In this document: positions 57,195-64,000 of the stretch, piece after piece
Position numbering within the stretch: the first letter of the stretch is position 1
Layout: the number at the start of each line of letters is the position of its first letter
NCBI RefSeq assembly: GCF_000981895.1
Contig: NZ_LATD01000006.1
Location: 17,409-81,408 of the forward strand
Direction of reading: 5' to 3'
DNA: 64,000 nt
Origin: Streptomyces odonnellii
Lineage (GTDB): Bacteria > Actinomycetota > Actinomycetes > Streptomycetales > Streptomycetaceae
The notes under the pieces: generated by a model
Seen by the model: the letters and a program-made list of their open reading frames with translations, nothing else
Database searches by the model: none
What the model was told of the DNA's origin: nothing
Position numbers and translations under genes: made by a program

Positions 57195-59840
57195 ATGGCC
57201 GACGAGAACACCCCTGACACCCCCGGCACGCCCGCCGTGCCCGACGCCGCGGCCCCGGAGACCGCCACCGCGGTGGAGGGCCTGGCCCTGCGCGTGGAGC
57301 CGGTCGGGCTCGAGACCGAGATGCAGCGCTCGTATCTCGACTACGCGATGTCCGTCATCGTGTCGCGCGCGCTGCCGGACGTACGGGACGGTCTCAAGCC
57401 CGTCCACCGGCGTGTGCTGTACGCGATGTACGACGGCGGGTACCGGCCCGAGAAGGGCTTCTACAAGTGTGCCCGTGTCGTCGGTGACGTCATGGGTACG
57501 TACCACCCGCACGGCGACTCCTCGATCTACGACGCGCTGGTCCGGCTGGCGCAGCCGTGGTCGATGCGGATGCCGCTGGTGGACTCCAACGGCAACTTCG
57601 GCTCCCCGGGCAACGACCCGGCCGCGGCCATGCGGTACACCGAGTGCCGGATGATGCCGCAGTCGATGGAGATGCTCCGTGACATCGACGAGGAGACCGT
57701 CGACTTCACGGACAACTACGACGGCCGCAACCAGGAGCCGACGGTCCTGCCGTCCCGGTTCCCGAACCTGCTGATCAACGGCTCGGCCGGGATCGCCGTC
57801 GGTATGGCCACGAACATCCCGCCGCACAATCTGCGGGAGGTGGCGGCCGGCGCGCAGTGGGCGCTGGAGCACCCGGAGGCCACGCACGAGGAGCTGCTGG
57901 ACGCGCTCATCGAGCGGATCAAGGGCCCGGACTTCCCGACCGGCGCCCTGGTGGTCGGCCGCAAGGGCATCGAGGACGCGTACCGTACGGGCCGCGGCTC
58001 GATCACGATGCGCGCGGTGGTCGAGGTCGAGGAGATCCAGAACCGGCAGTGCCTGGTTGTCACGGAGCTTCCGTACCAGACCAACCCGGACAACCTCGCT
58101 CAGAAGATCGCCGATCTGGTCAAGGACGGAAAGATCGGCGGCATCGCGGATGTCCGCGACGAGACGTCCTCGCGTACCGGACAGCGGCTGGTCGTCGTCC
58201 TCAAGCGGGACGCGGTCGCCAAGGTGGTCCTGAACAACCTGTACAAGCACACGGATCTGCAGACCAACTTCGGCGCGAACATGCTGGCGCTGGTCGACGG
58301 CGTGCCGCGCACGCTCTCGCTGGACGCGTTCATCCGCCACTGGGTGACGCACCAGATCGAGGTCATCGTCCGCAGGACCCGGTTCCGGCTGCGCAAGGCC
58401 GAGGAGCGGGCGCACATCCTGCGCGGTCTGCTCAAGGCGCTGGACGCGATCGACGAGGTCATCGCGCTGATCCGGCGCAGCGACACGGTCGAGACCGCGC
58501 GTACGGGCCTGATGGGCCTGCTCACGATCGACGAGATCCAGGCGAACGCGATCCTGGAGATGCAGCTCCGCAGGCTGGCCGCCCTGGAGCGGCAGAAGAT
58601 CGTCGCCGAGCACGACGAACTCCAGCAGAAGATCAACGAGTACAACGCGATCCTGGCCTCGCCGGAGAAGCAGCGCCAGATCGTCAGCGAGGAACTGGCC
58701 GTCATCGTCGACAAGTTCGGCGACGACCGGCGCTCCAAGCTGGTGCCCTTCGACGGCGACATGTCCATCGAGGACCTGATCGCCGAGGAGGACATCGTCG
58801 TCACCATCACGCGTGGCGGCTATGTGAAGCGTACGAAGACGGACGACTACCGCTCGCAGAAGCGCGGCGGCAAGGGCGTACGGGGCACAAAGCTCAAGGA
58901 AGACGACATCGTCGACCACTTCTTCGTCTCGACGACCCACCACTGGCTGCTGTTCTTCACCAACAAGGGCCGGGTCTACCGGGCGAAGGCGTACGAACTG
59001 CCGGACGCCGGCCGGGACGCCCGGGGTCAGCATGTGGCCAATCTTCTCGCCTTCCAGCCGGACGAGCGGATCGCCGAGATCCTGGCGATCCGCGACTACG
59101 ACGCCGTGCCGTACCTGGTCCTGGCGACCAAGGCCGGCCTGGTGAAGAAGACCCCGCTCAAGGACTACGACTCGCCCCGGTCCGGCGGAGTCATCGCGAT
59201 CAACCTCCGGGAGACCGAGGCGGGCGCGGACGACGAGCTGATCGGCGCCGAACTGGTGTCGGCGGAGGACGATCTGCTGCTCATCAGCAGGAAGGCGCAG
59301 TCGATCCGCTTCACCGCCACGGACGACGCCCTGCGCCCGATGGGGCGTGCCACTTCGGGCGTGAAGGGGATGAGTTTCCGCGGGGGCGACGAACTGCTGT
59401 CGATGAATGTCGTCAGGCCCGGTACGTTCGTGTTCACCGCCACGGATGGCGGGTACGCGAAGCGAACCGCGGTGGACGAGTATCGCGTCCAAGGCCGTGG
59501 TGGTCTCGGAATCAAGGCCGCCAAGATTGTGGAGGACCGTGGATCTCTTGTCGGCGCGCTGGTGGTCGAGGAAACGGATGAGATCCTTGCCATCACCCTC
59601 GGCGGCGGTGTGATTCGCACGCGAGTCAACGAAGTCAGGGAGACGGGCCGTGACACCATGGGCGTCCAACTGATCAATTTGGGCAAGCGCGATGCCGTCG
59701 TGGGTATCGCGCGCAACGCCGAGGCGGGCCGCGAGGCGGAAGAGGTCGACGGGACAGAGGACCCGGGGGCCGATGAGGCGGGCGCGGCCGAGGTCGTCGC
59801 CGGGGGCAATCCGCCCTCGGCCGGGGAGCACGAGGAGTAA
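57195..59840 (+). CDS. gyrA: DNA gyrase subunit A
   Basis: An 881-aa subunit. It has the catalytic Tyr in [11 protein letters not shown], the quinolone region [14 protein letters not shown] with the usual Ser and Asp in place (so no sign of resistance there), and the GyrA box SQKRGGKG. The C-terminal 60 residues are an acidic Ala/Gly-rich tail. It introduces negative supercoils with GyrB. ATG at 57195. The DUF3566 gene begins three bases after the stop. Confidence 0.98.
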   Translation: MADENTPDTPGTPAVPDAAAPETATAVEGLALRVEPVGLETEMQRSYLDYAMSVIVSRALPDVRDGLKPVHRRVLYAMYDGGYRPEKGFYKCARVVGDVMGTYHPHGDSSIYDALVRLAQPWSMRMPLVDSNGNFGSPGNDPAAAMRYTECRMMPQSMEMLRDIDEETVDFTDNYDGRNQEPTVLPSRFPNLLINGSAGIAVGMATNIPPHNLREVAAGAQWALEHPEATHEELLDALIERIKGPDFPTGALVVGRKGIEDAYRTGRGSITMRAVVEVEEIQNRQCLVVTELPYQTNPDNLAQKIADLVKDGKIGGIADVRDETSSRTGQRLVVVLKRDAVAKVVLNNLYKHTDLQTNFGANMLALVDGVPRTLSLDAFIRHWVTHQIEVIVRRTRFRLRKAEERAHILRGLLKALDAIDEVIALIRRSDTVETARTGLMGLLTIDEIQANAILEMQLRRLAALERQKIVAEHDELQQKINEYNAILASPEKQRQIVSEELAVIVDKFGDDRRSKLVPFDGDMSIEDLIAEEDIVVTITRGGYVKRTKTDDYRSQKRGGKGVRGTKLKEDDIVDHFFVSTTHHWLLFFTNKGRVYRAKAYELPDAGRDARGQHVANLLAFQPDERIAEILAIRDYDAVPYLVLATKAGLVKKTPLKDYDSPRSGGVIAINLRETEAGADDELIGAELVSAEDDLLLISRKAQSIRFTATDDALRPMGRATSGVKGMSFRGGDELLSMNVVRPGTFVFTATDGGYAKRTAVDEYRVQGRGGLGIKAAKIVEDRGSLVGALVVEETDEILAITLGGGVIRTRVNEVRETGRDTMGVQLINLGKRDAVVGIARNAEAGREAEEVDGTEDPGADEAGAAEVVAGGNPPSAGEHEE

Positions 59841-59843
59841 AGC

Positions 59844-60545
59844 GTGAGTGGAGCCACGGGCGCCGGATCGGCCGCTTCCGGAGCGAACGGTGCCCGTGGC
59901 CCTGCCACGGACTCCCAGGGGGTAACGGTGACCGATACCCGGGGGCACCAGCCCCCGTACGAAACCTATGGCGCTGAGCAGTCGCAGCCGGCCGCGCAGC
60001 CGTATCACCCGCCGCAGGCGTATCCCACGCCGGGCGGAGGGACCCAGGCGGGACAGCCGGGGCCCCAGCAGAACATGGCAGGTCCGGGCGGTCCGGGTCC
60101 GGGTGCGATGACCGGGCCCGGGGCCGGGGGCACGGCGGTACGCAGGCCGAGGACCGGCGCGCGCACCACTCCGCGTACCCGCAAGGCGCGGCTGCGGGTG
60201 GCGAAGGCCGATCCGTGGTCGGTGATGAAGGTCAGCTTCCTGCTCTCCATCGCGCTCGGCGTGTGCACGGTCGTGGCGGCGGCCGTGCTGTGGATGGTCA
60301 TGGACGCGATGGGCGTCTTCTCGACGGTCGGCGGGACGATCAGCGAGGCCACGGGCTCGAACGAGAGCAATGGTTTCGATCTGCAGTCGTTCCTGTCGCT
60401 GCCGAGGGTGCTTCTCTTCACGTCCGTCATCGCGGTGATCGACGTGGTTCTGGCGACCGCCCTGGCGACGCTCGGAGCCTTCATCTACAACCTGTCGGCG
60501 GGCTTCGTGGGCGGTGTCGAGCTGACGCTCGCCGAGGACGAGTGA
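59844..60545 (+). CDS. DUF3566 membrane protein
   Basis: A 233-aa protein. The first 120 residues are disordered (Gly, Pro, Gln). The DUF3566 part starts at RLRVAKADPWSVMKVSFLLSIALGVCTVVAAAVLWMVMDAMGVF and has two helices, the second near LLFTSVIAVIDVVLATALATLGAFIYNL. It is conserved downstream of gyrA in actinobacteria, with no known function. GTG at 59844 is coupled to gyrA by a three-base gap. Confidence 0.88.
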   Translation: MSGATGAGSAASGANGARGPATDSQGVTVTDTRGHQPPYETYGAEQSQPAAQPYHPPQAYPTPGGGTQAGQPGPQQNMAGPGGPGPGAMTGPGAGGTAVRRPRTGARTTPRTRKARLRVAKADPWSVMKVSFLLSIALGVCTVVAAAVLWMVMDAMGVFSTVGGTISEATGSNESNGFDLQSFLSLPRVLLFTSVIAVIDVVLATALATLGAFIYNLSAGFVGGVELTLAEDE

Positions 60546-60561
60546 GCAGCGGGTATCGATT

Positions 60562-60590
60562 TTGGGGCTGGCCCTGAAGTGCGCTAATCT
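60562..60590 (+). promoter_or_regulatory. Putative tRNA-Ile promoter overlapping a hairpin
   Basis: TTGGGG (60562-60567), 17 bases, TAATCT (60585-60590), placing a start site about seven bases before the tRNA. It overlaps an 8-base stem CCCTGAAG (60572-60579) / CTTCAGGG (60589-60596) that may end the gyrBA-DUF3566 transcript. Confidence 0.5.
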
Positions 60591-60603
60591 TCAGGGGCAG
60601 CGC

Positions 60604-60680
60604 GGGGCTATAGCTCAGTTGGTTAGAGCGCATCCCTGATAAGGATGAGGCCACAGGTTCAAATCCTGTTAGCCCCACCA
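60604..60680 (+). tRNA. tRNA-Ile (anticodon GAU), CCA encoded
   Basis: Cloverleaf: acceptor GGGGCTA pairs TAGCCCC; D-arm AGCTCAGTTGGTTAGAGC; anticodon loop CTGATAA with GAT at 60638-60640; T-arm ending GGTTCAAATCC. The CCA end is encoded at 60678-60680. It marks the edge of the conserved core; such tRNA genes are common integration sites. Confidence 0.97.
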
Positions 60681-60700
60681 GACTCGCGTAGCAGGTCAGA

Positions 60701-60731
60701 GGCCCTGTAGGTGATTTTCATCTACAGGGCC
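60701..60731 (+). terminator. tRNA-Ile terminator
   Basis: Perfect 10-base arms GGCCCTGTAG (60701-60710) and CTACAGGGCC (60722-60731), 11-base loop, 21 bases after the tRNA. The rest of 60681-60920 shows no gene. Confidence 0.75.
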
Positions 60732-60841
60732 ATCTACATTTCGAGGGAGCACTACCCCGCTACTGCCCCGTAACTTGCAGGAACTTCCTGGCCCCTTCGG
60801 GCTATCGCTCTGGCGCAAGTGCGCGGCTACCCTTTCGCACA

Positions 60842-60876
60842 AAGCCCCCCTGCCGAATACAGCGGCAGGGGGGCTT
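60842..60876. terminator. Terminator after the secreted-peptide gene
   Basis: Perfect 14-base arms AAGCCCCCCTGCCG (60842-60855) and CGGCAGGGGGGCTT (60863-60876) with a seven-base loop, 44 bases beyond the stop of the leftward peptide gene. The A/T flanks suit both strands. Confidence 0.8.
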
Positions 60877-60920
60877 CGCCGTCCAGCCGGGGCCTCCCGA
60901 ACCCGGCCGGAGGTCTTGTG

Positions 60921-61112
60921 TCAGCCCCAGCCGGCATCGTCCTGGGTGAGGGCGGCGTCCGGGGTGGTCGTCGGGGCGGAGCCCCAGCCGGCGTCTGTGG
61001 TGACGGTCACGGTCTGGGATGCCTCATCGGCCGACGCGGTGGCGGCGGGCACGATGGCGGCGGCGAGTGCGAGCAGAGATGCGACCGCGAGGCGGTAGGC
61101 CGTCCTGGGCAT
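60921..61112 (-). CDS. Small secreted peptide with DAGWG repeats (candidate signal precursor)
   Basis: A 63-aa protein with a classical signal peptide: basic start MPRTAYRL, hydrophobic core AVASLLALAAAIVPAA, and an ATASADEA cleavage site near residues 25-28. The mature peptide is about 35 aa, acidic and Thr-rich, with DAGWG twice (about 40-44 and 59-63, the second at the very C-terminus). No Cys. GAAAGGAT precedes the ATG at 61112. It is divergent from the LuxR-type gene (140-base gap), a layout typical of a signal and its receptor. I do not recognise a named family; the role is inferred from context. Confidence 0.75.
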   Translation of the reverse strand: MPRTAYRLAVASLLALAAAIVPAATASADEASQTVTVTTDAGWGSAPTTTPDAALTQDDAGWG

Positions 61113-61212
61113 AGCGATCCTTTCGATAGCACTTCGAACACGCATGCGGGCGAGTGACTGAATGTCAGCGTGCCATGCGAGACGCGTGATATCCAAGGGG
61201 TCGCGGCTGCGA

Positions 61213-61236
61213 GTTTGTGCCGCGGCACGTTTGTGC
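61213..61236. promoter_or_regulatory. Direct repeats and palindrome in the peptide/LuxR divergent promoter
   Basis: GTTTGTGC occurs at 61213-61220 and again at 61229-61236 (16-base period). The palindrome GTGCCGCGGCAC lies between them at 61217-61228, and CGCATGCG is at 61141-61148. They lie 16 bases before the regulator start and could be its operator. Confidence 0.5.
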
Positions 61237-61252
61237 ATCGCGAGGGGGGAAT

Positions 61253-62206
61253 ATGACAAGCGCATCGGACCTGCCACTCACAGCAGAAGACGAGGACACC
61301 TATCGGATCATCGCCAGCGGCGGTGACCCCGGAGACCGGCCCGTCGAGCGCCTCGTCAGCCTTGGGCTCGTCTCCCCCAGCGCCTACCAGTCAGACACCT
61401 GGATCCCTCACGACCCCCGCGGAGTCGCCTCACGCCTCCGGGCCCAGCATCAGAAGGACCTCAGCCGGGCTGTAGACCAGATGGGCCACCTACCCGCTCT
61501 TGAGGCCCTGCACCTACATTTCGACCCGCACAGGTGGTACGGCGGCCCAGGCAGCGAGTTCCTCGGGAGCCCGGCCGAGATGAACGCGCGCGTCGGAGAG
61601 GTTGTGGGCAACGCGAGCCAGGAGCTGTGCACGGCGCAACCCAGCGCCCCGGATGAGCGAGACCCGGCAATAGTGCGGCAGGGCGTCGCCCGCAACGTGG
61701 GAGCCCTCGCACGCGGGGCAGAGGTCATGACCCTCTACACGGCCCTCGCCTACGGCGACGAGCAAACCCGGGCATCGGTCGAGGAGATCAGCGCCGCTGG
61801 CGGCCAGGTGCGCATCAGCGCGGAACCTTTCCAGCGGATGATCATCGTGGACGGTGAGCACCTGTTCATCGACAACTTGGTCGTCGACGGCGCCGAAACG
61901 CACTCCGGCTGGCACGTCTCCGACCGGGCTGCGGTGGCCGTGGCCCGCCAGACCTTCCAACTCGTCTGGGATCGGAGCACCCGCTGGCACGACCTGCGCC
62001 CCGCCCCGGCCAGTGGCCTGACAGAGCGTCAGGAGGCCATTCTCCGCTCGCTGGAGATGGGGGACTCCCAGGAGCAGGTCAGCGCGCGGACCAAACTCGG
62101 CAGGCGCACCGTGGCCAAGGAGTTGGCGGCGGTGAAGGTCGCGCTCGGGGCCCGATCCGTGCCCCAGATCATGGCTTGGTGGGGGCAGCGGCAGCGCCGG
62201 GACTGA
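61253..62206 (+). CDS. LuxR-type HTH regulator with TrmB/PLD-like sensor domain
   Basis: A 317-aa regulator. Residues 1-60 look like a first winged-helix part (AEDEDTYRIIASGGDPGDRPVERLVSLGLV). Residues about 75-235 resemble the TrmB/PLD-like sensor, with EVMTLYTALAYGD and QRMIIVDGEHLFIDNL. The LuxR HTH is at about 255-305 (LTERQEAILRSLEMGDSQEQVSARTKLGRRTVAKELAAV), and the chain ends IMAWWGQR. No response-regulator receiver domain, so control is probably by a small ligand or peptide. ATG at 61253 has GAGGGGGG upstream. Divergent from the secreted peptide gene. Confidence 0.83.
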   Translation: MTSASDLPLTAEDEDTYRIIASGGDPGDRPVERLVSLGLVSPSAYQSDTWIPHDPRGVASRLRAQHQKDLSRAVDQMGHLPALEALHLHFDPHRWYGGPGSEFLGSPAEMNARVGEVVGNASQELCTAQPSAPDERDPAIVRQGVARNVGALARGAEVMTLYTALAYGDEQTRASVEEISAAGGQVRISAEPFQRMIIVDGEHLFIDNLVVDGAETHSGWHVSDRAAVAVARQTFQLVWDRSTRWHDLRPAPASGLTERQEAILRSLEMGDSQEQVSARTKLGRRTVAKELAAVKVALGARSVPQIMAWWGQRQRRD

Positions 62207-62213
62207 GCCGGGG

Positions 62214-62423
62214 TCAGTCCGGGTCGGCCAGGGCGGCAGCTACCTCGTCCGGGGTTGCCGGCCGCACCTGGTTTGTGGGCACGGTCCACTCCTCCCCACC
62301 GGTCACCGGCTGGAGAACGGCTACGTTGCCATCCGTTCTCAAGCGTCGGCCGACGGCGCCCGTGCGCGTATCGACGACGGCCGGGTGGCTGAGGCGGCTC
62401 CGCCAGTCGGGCAGGTCGGTCAT
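62214..62423 (-). CDS. Small hypothetical protein
   Basis: A 69-aa soluble protein (start MTDLPDWRSRLSHPAVVDTR). It has beta-strand-like TGAVGRRLRTDGNVAVLQPV and an acidic end, without membrane segments or Cys. The stop lies eight bases beyond the LuxR gene's stop, in convergent orientation. ATG at 62423 has GGAGGG upstream, which supports translation. Function unknown; similar small proteins occur in actinobacterial mobile regions. Confidence 0.6.
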   Translation of the reverse strand: MTDLPDWRSRLSHPAVVDTRTGAVGRRLRTDGNVAVLQPVTGGEEWTVPTNQVRPATPDEVAAALADPD

Positions 62424-62562
62424 GCGTCCCTCCGGGTGGGCAGGTAGTTCATCGGGCGGTCTCTCCGCTGCCCGTCTGCACAGGGCACGGTAGGGCGTCC
62501 GGTCTCTTCTAGCGACAACTTAGGTACTGACTGGGGATTGCCGGGCGCACAGCGTGTGCAGG

Positions 62563-62850
62563 ATGCCCCGCCGCCGCACTCCCCGACCCGCCTGGGTCGT
62601 CGCCCAACGCCGCGCCCTCGGCCACCGCATCGCGGCCCTACGTGCTGCCCGCGGGCTTAGCCAAGACCAGCTCGCTGACCGTGCCGGACTGGAGCGCCGC
62701 AGCATCCAGAGGTACGAGGGCGCGGTGTCGGATCCGCAGTTCTCGGACCTTGTGCTGATCGCGGCCGGGCTGGGCATCGCGATTGAGGATCTGGTGCGGG
62801 AGGAGGGGCCCCGGCCGGGTGCTGGGGACGCGGACCGGCCGGGGTGGTAG
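62563..62850 (+). CDS. XRE-family helix-turn-helix protein
   Basis: A 95-aa single-domain regulator. The HTH is LGHRIAALRAARGLSQDQLADRAGLERRSIQRYEGAVSDPQFSDLV (about 20-65), and a GLGIAIEDLVREE helix closes the domain. The start could also be GTG at 62554 (three residues longer); neither has a good ribosome-binding site. It is typical of small regulators in integrated elements. Confidence 0.82.
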   Translation: MPRRRTPRPAWVVAQRRALGHRIAALRAARGLSQDQLADRAGLERRSIQRYEGAVSDPQFSDLVLIAAGLGIAIEDLVREEGPRPGAGDADRPGW

Positions 62851-62894
62851 AAGATCTCCGGCCGCCTGTGCGACCGGAGATCCCGGGTACTCCG

Positions 62895-63092
62895 TTACAC
62901 CGTTGAGGCTCCGCCTCCGCAGCACAGGCACGGCACGGTGACAGGCCCCTGGCTGGTGGCCATCGTCACGATGCCGTTGCCCTGGCAGCGGCCCGTACGC
63001 CGACGTTCAGGGCGCCGTGCCGCCACGGCTCGCCACCGGGCACGGAACTCGGCAACGGCGGCCTGCTGCTGCTCGCGTCCAGGTGTGCTCAT
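62895..63092 (-). CDS. Small zinc-ribbon-like protein
   Basis: A 65-aa protein. An N-terminal helix rich in Ala/Arg (AVAEFRARWRAVAARRPERRR) is followed by CQGNGIV and CLCCGGG, a C-x-G-x-G ... C-x-C-C-G-G pattern resembling DnaJ-type zinc fingers. Only three cysteines are present, so a fourth ligand is missing or the site is shared in a dimer. No clear ribosome-binding site before the ATG. Function unknown. Confidence 0.5.
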   Translation of the reverse strand: MSTPGREQQQAAVAEFRARWRAVAARRPERRRTGRCQGNGIVTMATSQGPVTVPCLCCGGGASTV

Positions 63093-63116
63093 GGCAGAAC
63101 TGTAGGCGGCCCGGAC

Positions 63117-63617
63117 TCAGTTCGGTCCGGATTCGCAGCTCGGTGCATCGCACGGGTGATCCTCGCAGGGACTTGGGCTGTGCTGGCAGTCGGCCGCCAC
63201 GGTGACGGATCGATCCTGCGCGGGCAGCCAGAGTTCCGGGTCGGTCGCGAAGCCCGCAGCCACGATCGCGGCCTGGGTGCGTTCGAGGATGCCGGGCGCG
63301 CGGTCGGCGTCCGGGGCCTGGGGGACGTGGTGGACCGTACTGCCGAGGCTCTTGCAGAGGCGCGTGTAGGTGCGGGTGTGGAGGATCAGAGCGTGCCATC
63401 CCTCGTCGACCACGCGCGACGGTGCCGGGGCGAATCCAGGGCGGCTGGCAGAAGTGGCCACGAACTTCAGGGCCTCCAGGACAATGCGCCGGGCGAGCGT
63501 GTTGTCCATGCCGGGGTTGGCACGCAGGACGGTCGAGACGACGCCGGCGAACTCCTCGTCTGTCAGAAGGGATCGGGCGTCCCGTATCGCGGGCGCCTGA
63601 GCAGCGGTGATACTCAT
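63117..63617 (-). CDS. GRDP-like (glycine-rich-domain family) protein
   Basis: A 166-aa protein. A helical start (LLTDEEFAGVVSTVLRANPGMDN) is followed by VVDEGWHALILHTRTYTRLCKSLGSTVHHVP (about 68-98), the D-x-x-WH-x-x-x-L-H-T-x-x-Y ... C ... G-x-x-x-HH signature of the GRDP/DUF1399 fold. Its His and Cys could bind metal. The C-terminal 25 residues are Cys-rich (CQHSPSPCEDHPCDAPSCES). ATG at 63617 has AGGAGG upstream. Known in other Streptomyces as an uncharacterised family; role unknown. Confidence 0.75.
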   Translation of the reverse strand: MSITAAQAPAIRDARSLLTDEEFAGVVSTVLRANPGMDNTLARRIVLEALKFVATSASRPGFAPAPSRVVDEGWHALILHTRTYTRLCKSLGSTVHHVPQAPDADRAPGILERTQAAIVAAGFATDPELWLPAQDRSVTVAADCQHSPSPCEDHPCDAPSCESGPN

Positions 63618-63634
63618 ATGTGCCTCCTGTTTTC

Positions 63635-63700
63635 GGATGGGTGGTGAGCCGCTGGCCGGAGTCCTGGCAGGGATGCGTCCGGCCGGCGGCGGGGTTCGTC
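63635..63700 (-). repeat. Leader repeat copy 1 (hairpin) upstream of the GRDP-like gene
   Basis: A segment of about 65 bases that is nearly the same as 63912-63979. It includes GGCCGGA (63655-63661) and TCCGGCC (63678-63684), which pair into a hairpin. It lies between the 57-aa gene and the GRDP-like gene, ending 18 bases before the latter's start. Confidence 0.75.
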
Positions 63701-63715
63701 GGTGCGACCCGCTGA

Positions 63716-63889
63716 TCAGTTCCTGTTGGCGGCGTTGTTCTGGTTGTCGTCCCGGTCCTCATCCGGGGTGTGGTGACGCATATGCCGGTCGACCAGAAAC
63801 CCCTGATTGCGGGTCGCGCTCTTGGTGTCCTTGGAATCGCGCCGGACCGTGTTCTTCGCGGCCTTGACGGTGTCCTTTTTCTTGGTCAC
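63716..63889 (-). CDS. Small basic hypothetical protein
   Basis: A 57-aa hydrophilic protein. It starts MTKKKDTVKAAKNTVRRDSK, is Lys/Arg-rich in the first half, then VDRHMRHHTPDEDRDDNQNN and ends NRN. No Cys and no membrane segment. GTG at 63889 has GGGAG upstream. It sits between the two copies of the leader repeat, upstream of the GRDP-like gene and in the same direction. The function is unknown; it could be a small partner of that protein or a DNA-binding peptide. Confidence 0.55.
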   Translation of the reverse strand: MTKKKDTVKAAKNTVRRDSKDTKSATRNQGFLVDRHMRHHTPDEDRDDNQNNAANRN

Positions 63890-63911
63890 GCTTCGGGTCT
63901 CCCGTTCTGAT

Positions 63912-63979
63912 GGATGGGTGGTGACCCGCTCCCGGCCGGAGTCCTTGCCGGGATGCGTCCGGCCGGGGCGGGGGTCAGT
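63912..63979 (-). repeat. Leader repeat copy 2 (hairpin) upstream of the small basic gene
   Basis: Second copy of the 63635-63700 element, differing by a few bases and small insertions. It keeps the GGCCGGA/TCCGGCC stem and the GGGATGCG loop. It lies 22 bases before the start of the 57-aa gene. Confidence 0.75.
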
Positions 63980-64000
63980 GGGGGTGGTGCAGAACGGGAG

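Noticed and set aside
57480..57560. GyrA quinolone region examined for resistance changes
   Set aside because: The Ser and Asp positions are the usual sensitive-type residues; nothing unusual.
57114..60008. Minus-strand open frame of 964 codons
   Set aside because: Antisense to gyrA; no domain or start signal.
60775..61098. Plus-strand frame of 107 codons
   Set aside because: Antisense to the secreted-peptide gene, which has a better start, signal peptide and ribosome-binding site.
63007..63762. Minus-strand 251-codon frame
   Set aside because: It overlaps the GRDP-like gene in a shifted frame; the GRDP-like frame has the better ribosome-binding site and a family signature.

Overview
This 64 kb window is the replication-origin core of a high-GC actinobacterial chromosome, almost certainly Streptomyces. 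The reasons are gene order, very GC-rich third codon positions, frequent GTG/TTG starts, a DnaA with a very long Pro/Gln-rich domain II, SSB with a Gly-rich tail, and eight exact copies of the Streptomyces parS sequence GTTTCACGTGAAAC. oriC lies between dnaA and dnaN (about 49.7-50.3 kb). Genes left of it (rpmH, rnpA, yidD, yidC, jag, rsmG, parA, parB) are read leftwards. Genes right of it (dnaN, gnd-type dehydrogenase, recF, dciA, gyrB, gyrA) are read rightwards, so both sets point away from the origin.

Layout. 0-11.7 kb holds variable metabolic and regulatory genes: a LysR regulator, a NUDIX enzyme, a globin-flavoreductase with a long disordered N-terminus, a HAD phosphatase, a DUF2269 membrane protein, two GNAT proteins, a serine beta-lactamase-like hydrolase, a coupled PLP enzyme/GNAT/uncharacterised-protein cassette, and a VOC protein. 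11.7-18.3 kb holds dnaB, a MATE exporter, a SipW-type signal peptidase with a TasA-like secreted substrate, and the rplI-rpsR-ssb-rpsF block. 18.5-29.3 kb is envelope-related: a small membrane protein, FemX-type ligase, alanine-racemase-like protein, GT87 membrane protein, bifunctional PBP, PadR regulator, inositol-1-phosphate synthase and an MFS transporter. 29.2-40.4 kb is the conserved actinobacterial run pcnA, DUF6049 protein, murJ, pseudokinase, sigM, anti-sigma factor, trxB, trxA. 40.6-60.5 kb is the chromosome-segregation, origin and gyrase core, closed by a DUF3566 protein. A tRNA-Ile(GAU) gene at 60.6 kb marks the switch to an accessory stretch (60.7-64 kb): a small secreted peptide divergent from a LuxR-type regulator, an XRE regulator, small proteins and a GRDP-like protein.

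Regulation visible in the sequence. parS sites lie in intergenic DNA, over a start codon, inside two coding regions and against a terminator. DnaA boxes occur in oriC and also upstream of dnaA, parA and dnaB; the exact TTGTCCACA 9-mers sit at those three promoters rather than in oriC. A sigma-R-type promoter precedes trxBA, a perfect palindrome precedes the PadR gene, and strong hairpin terminators separate most transcription units.

Best candidates for undescribed biology are the secreted DAGWG-repeat peptide with its divergent LuxR/TrmB-like regulator (60.9-62.2 kb), the PLP/GNAT/unknown-protein cassette (8.5-11.2 kb), the racemase-like protein that lost the catalytic tyrosine motif next to FemX, and the GRDP-like gene with duplicated leader hairpins at the right edge.
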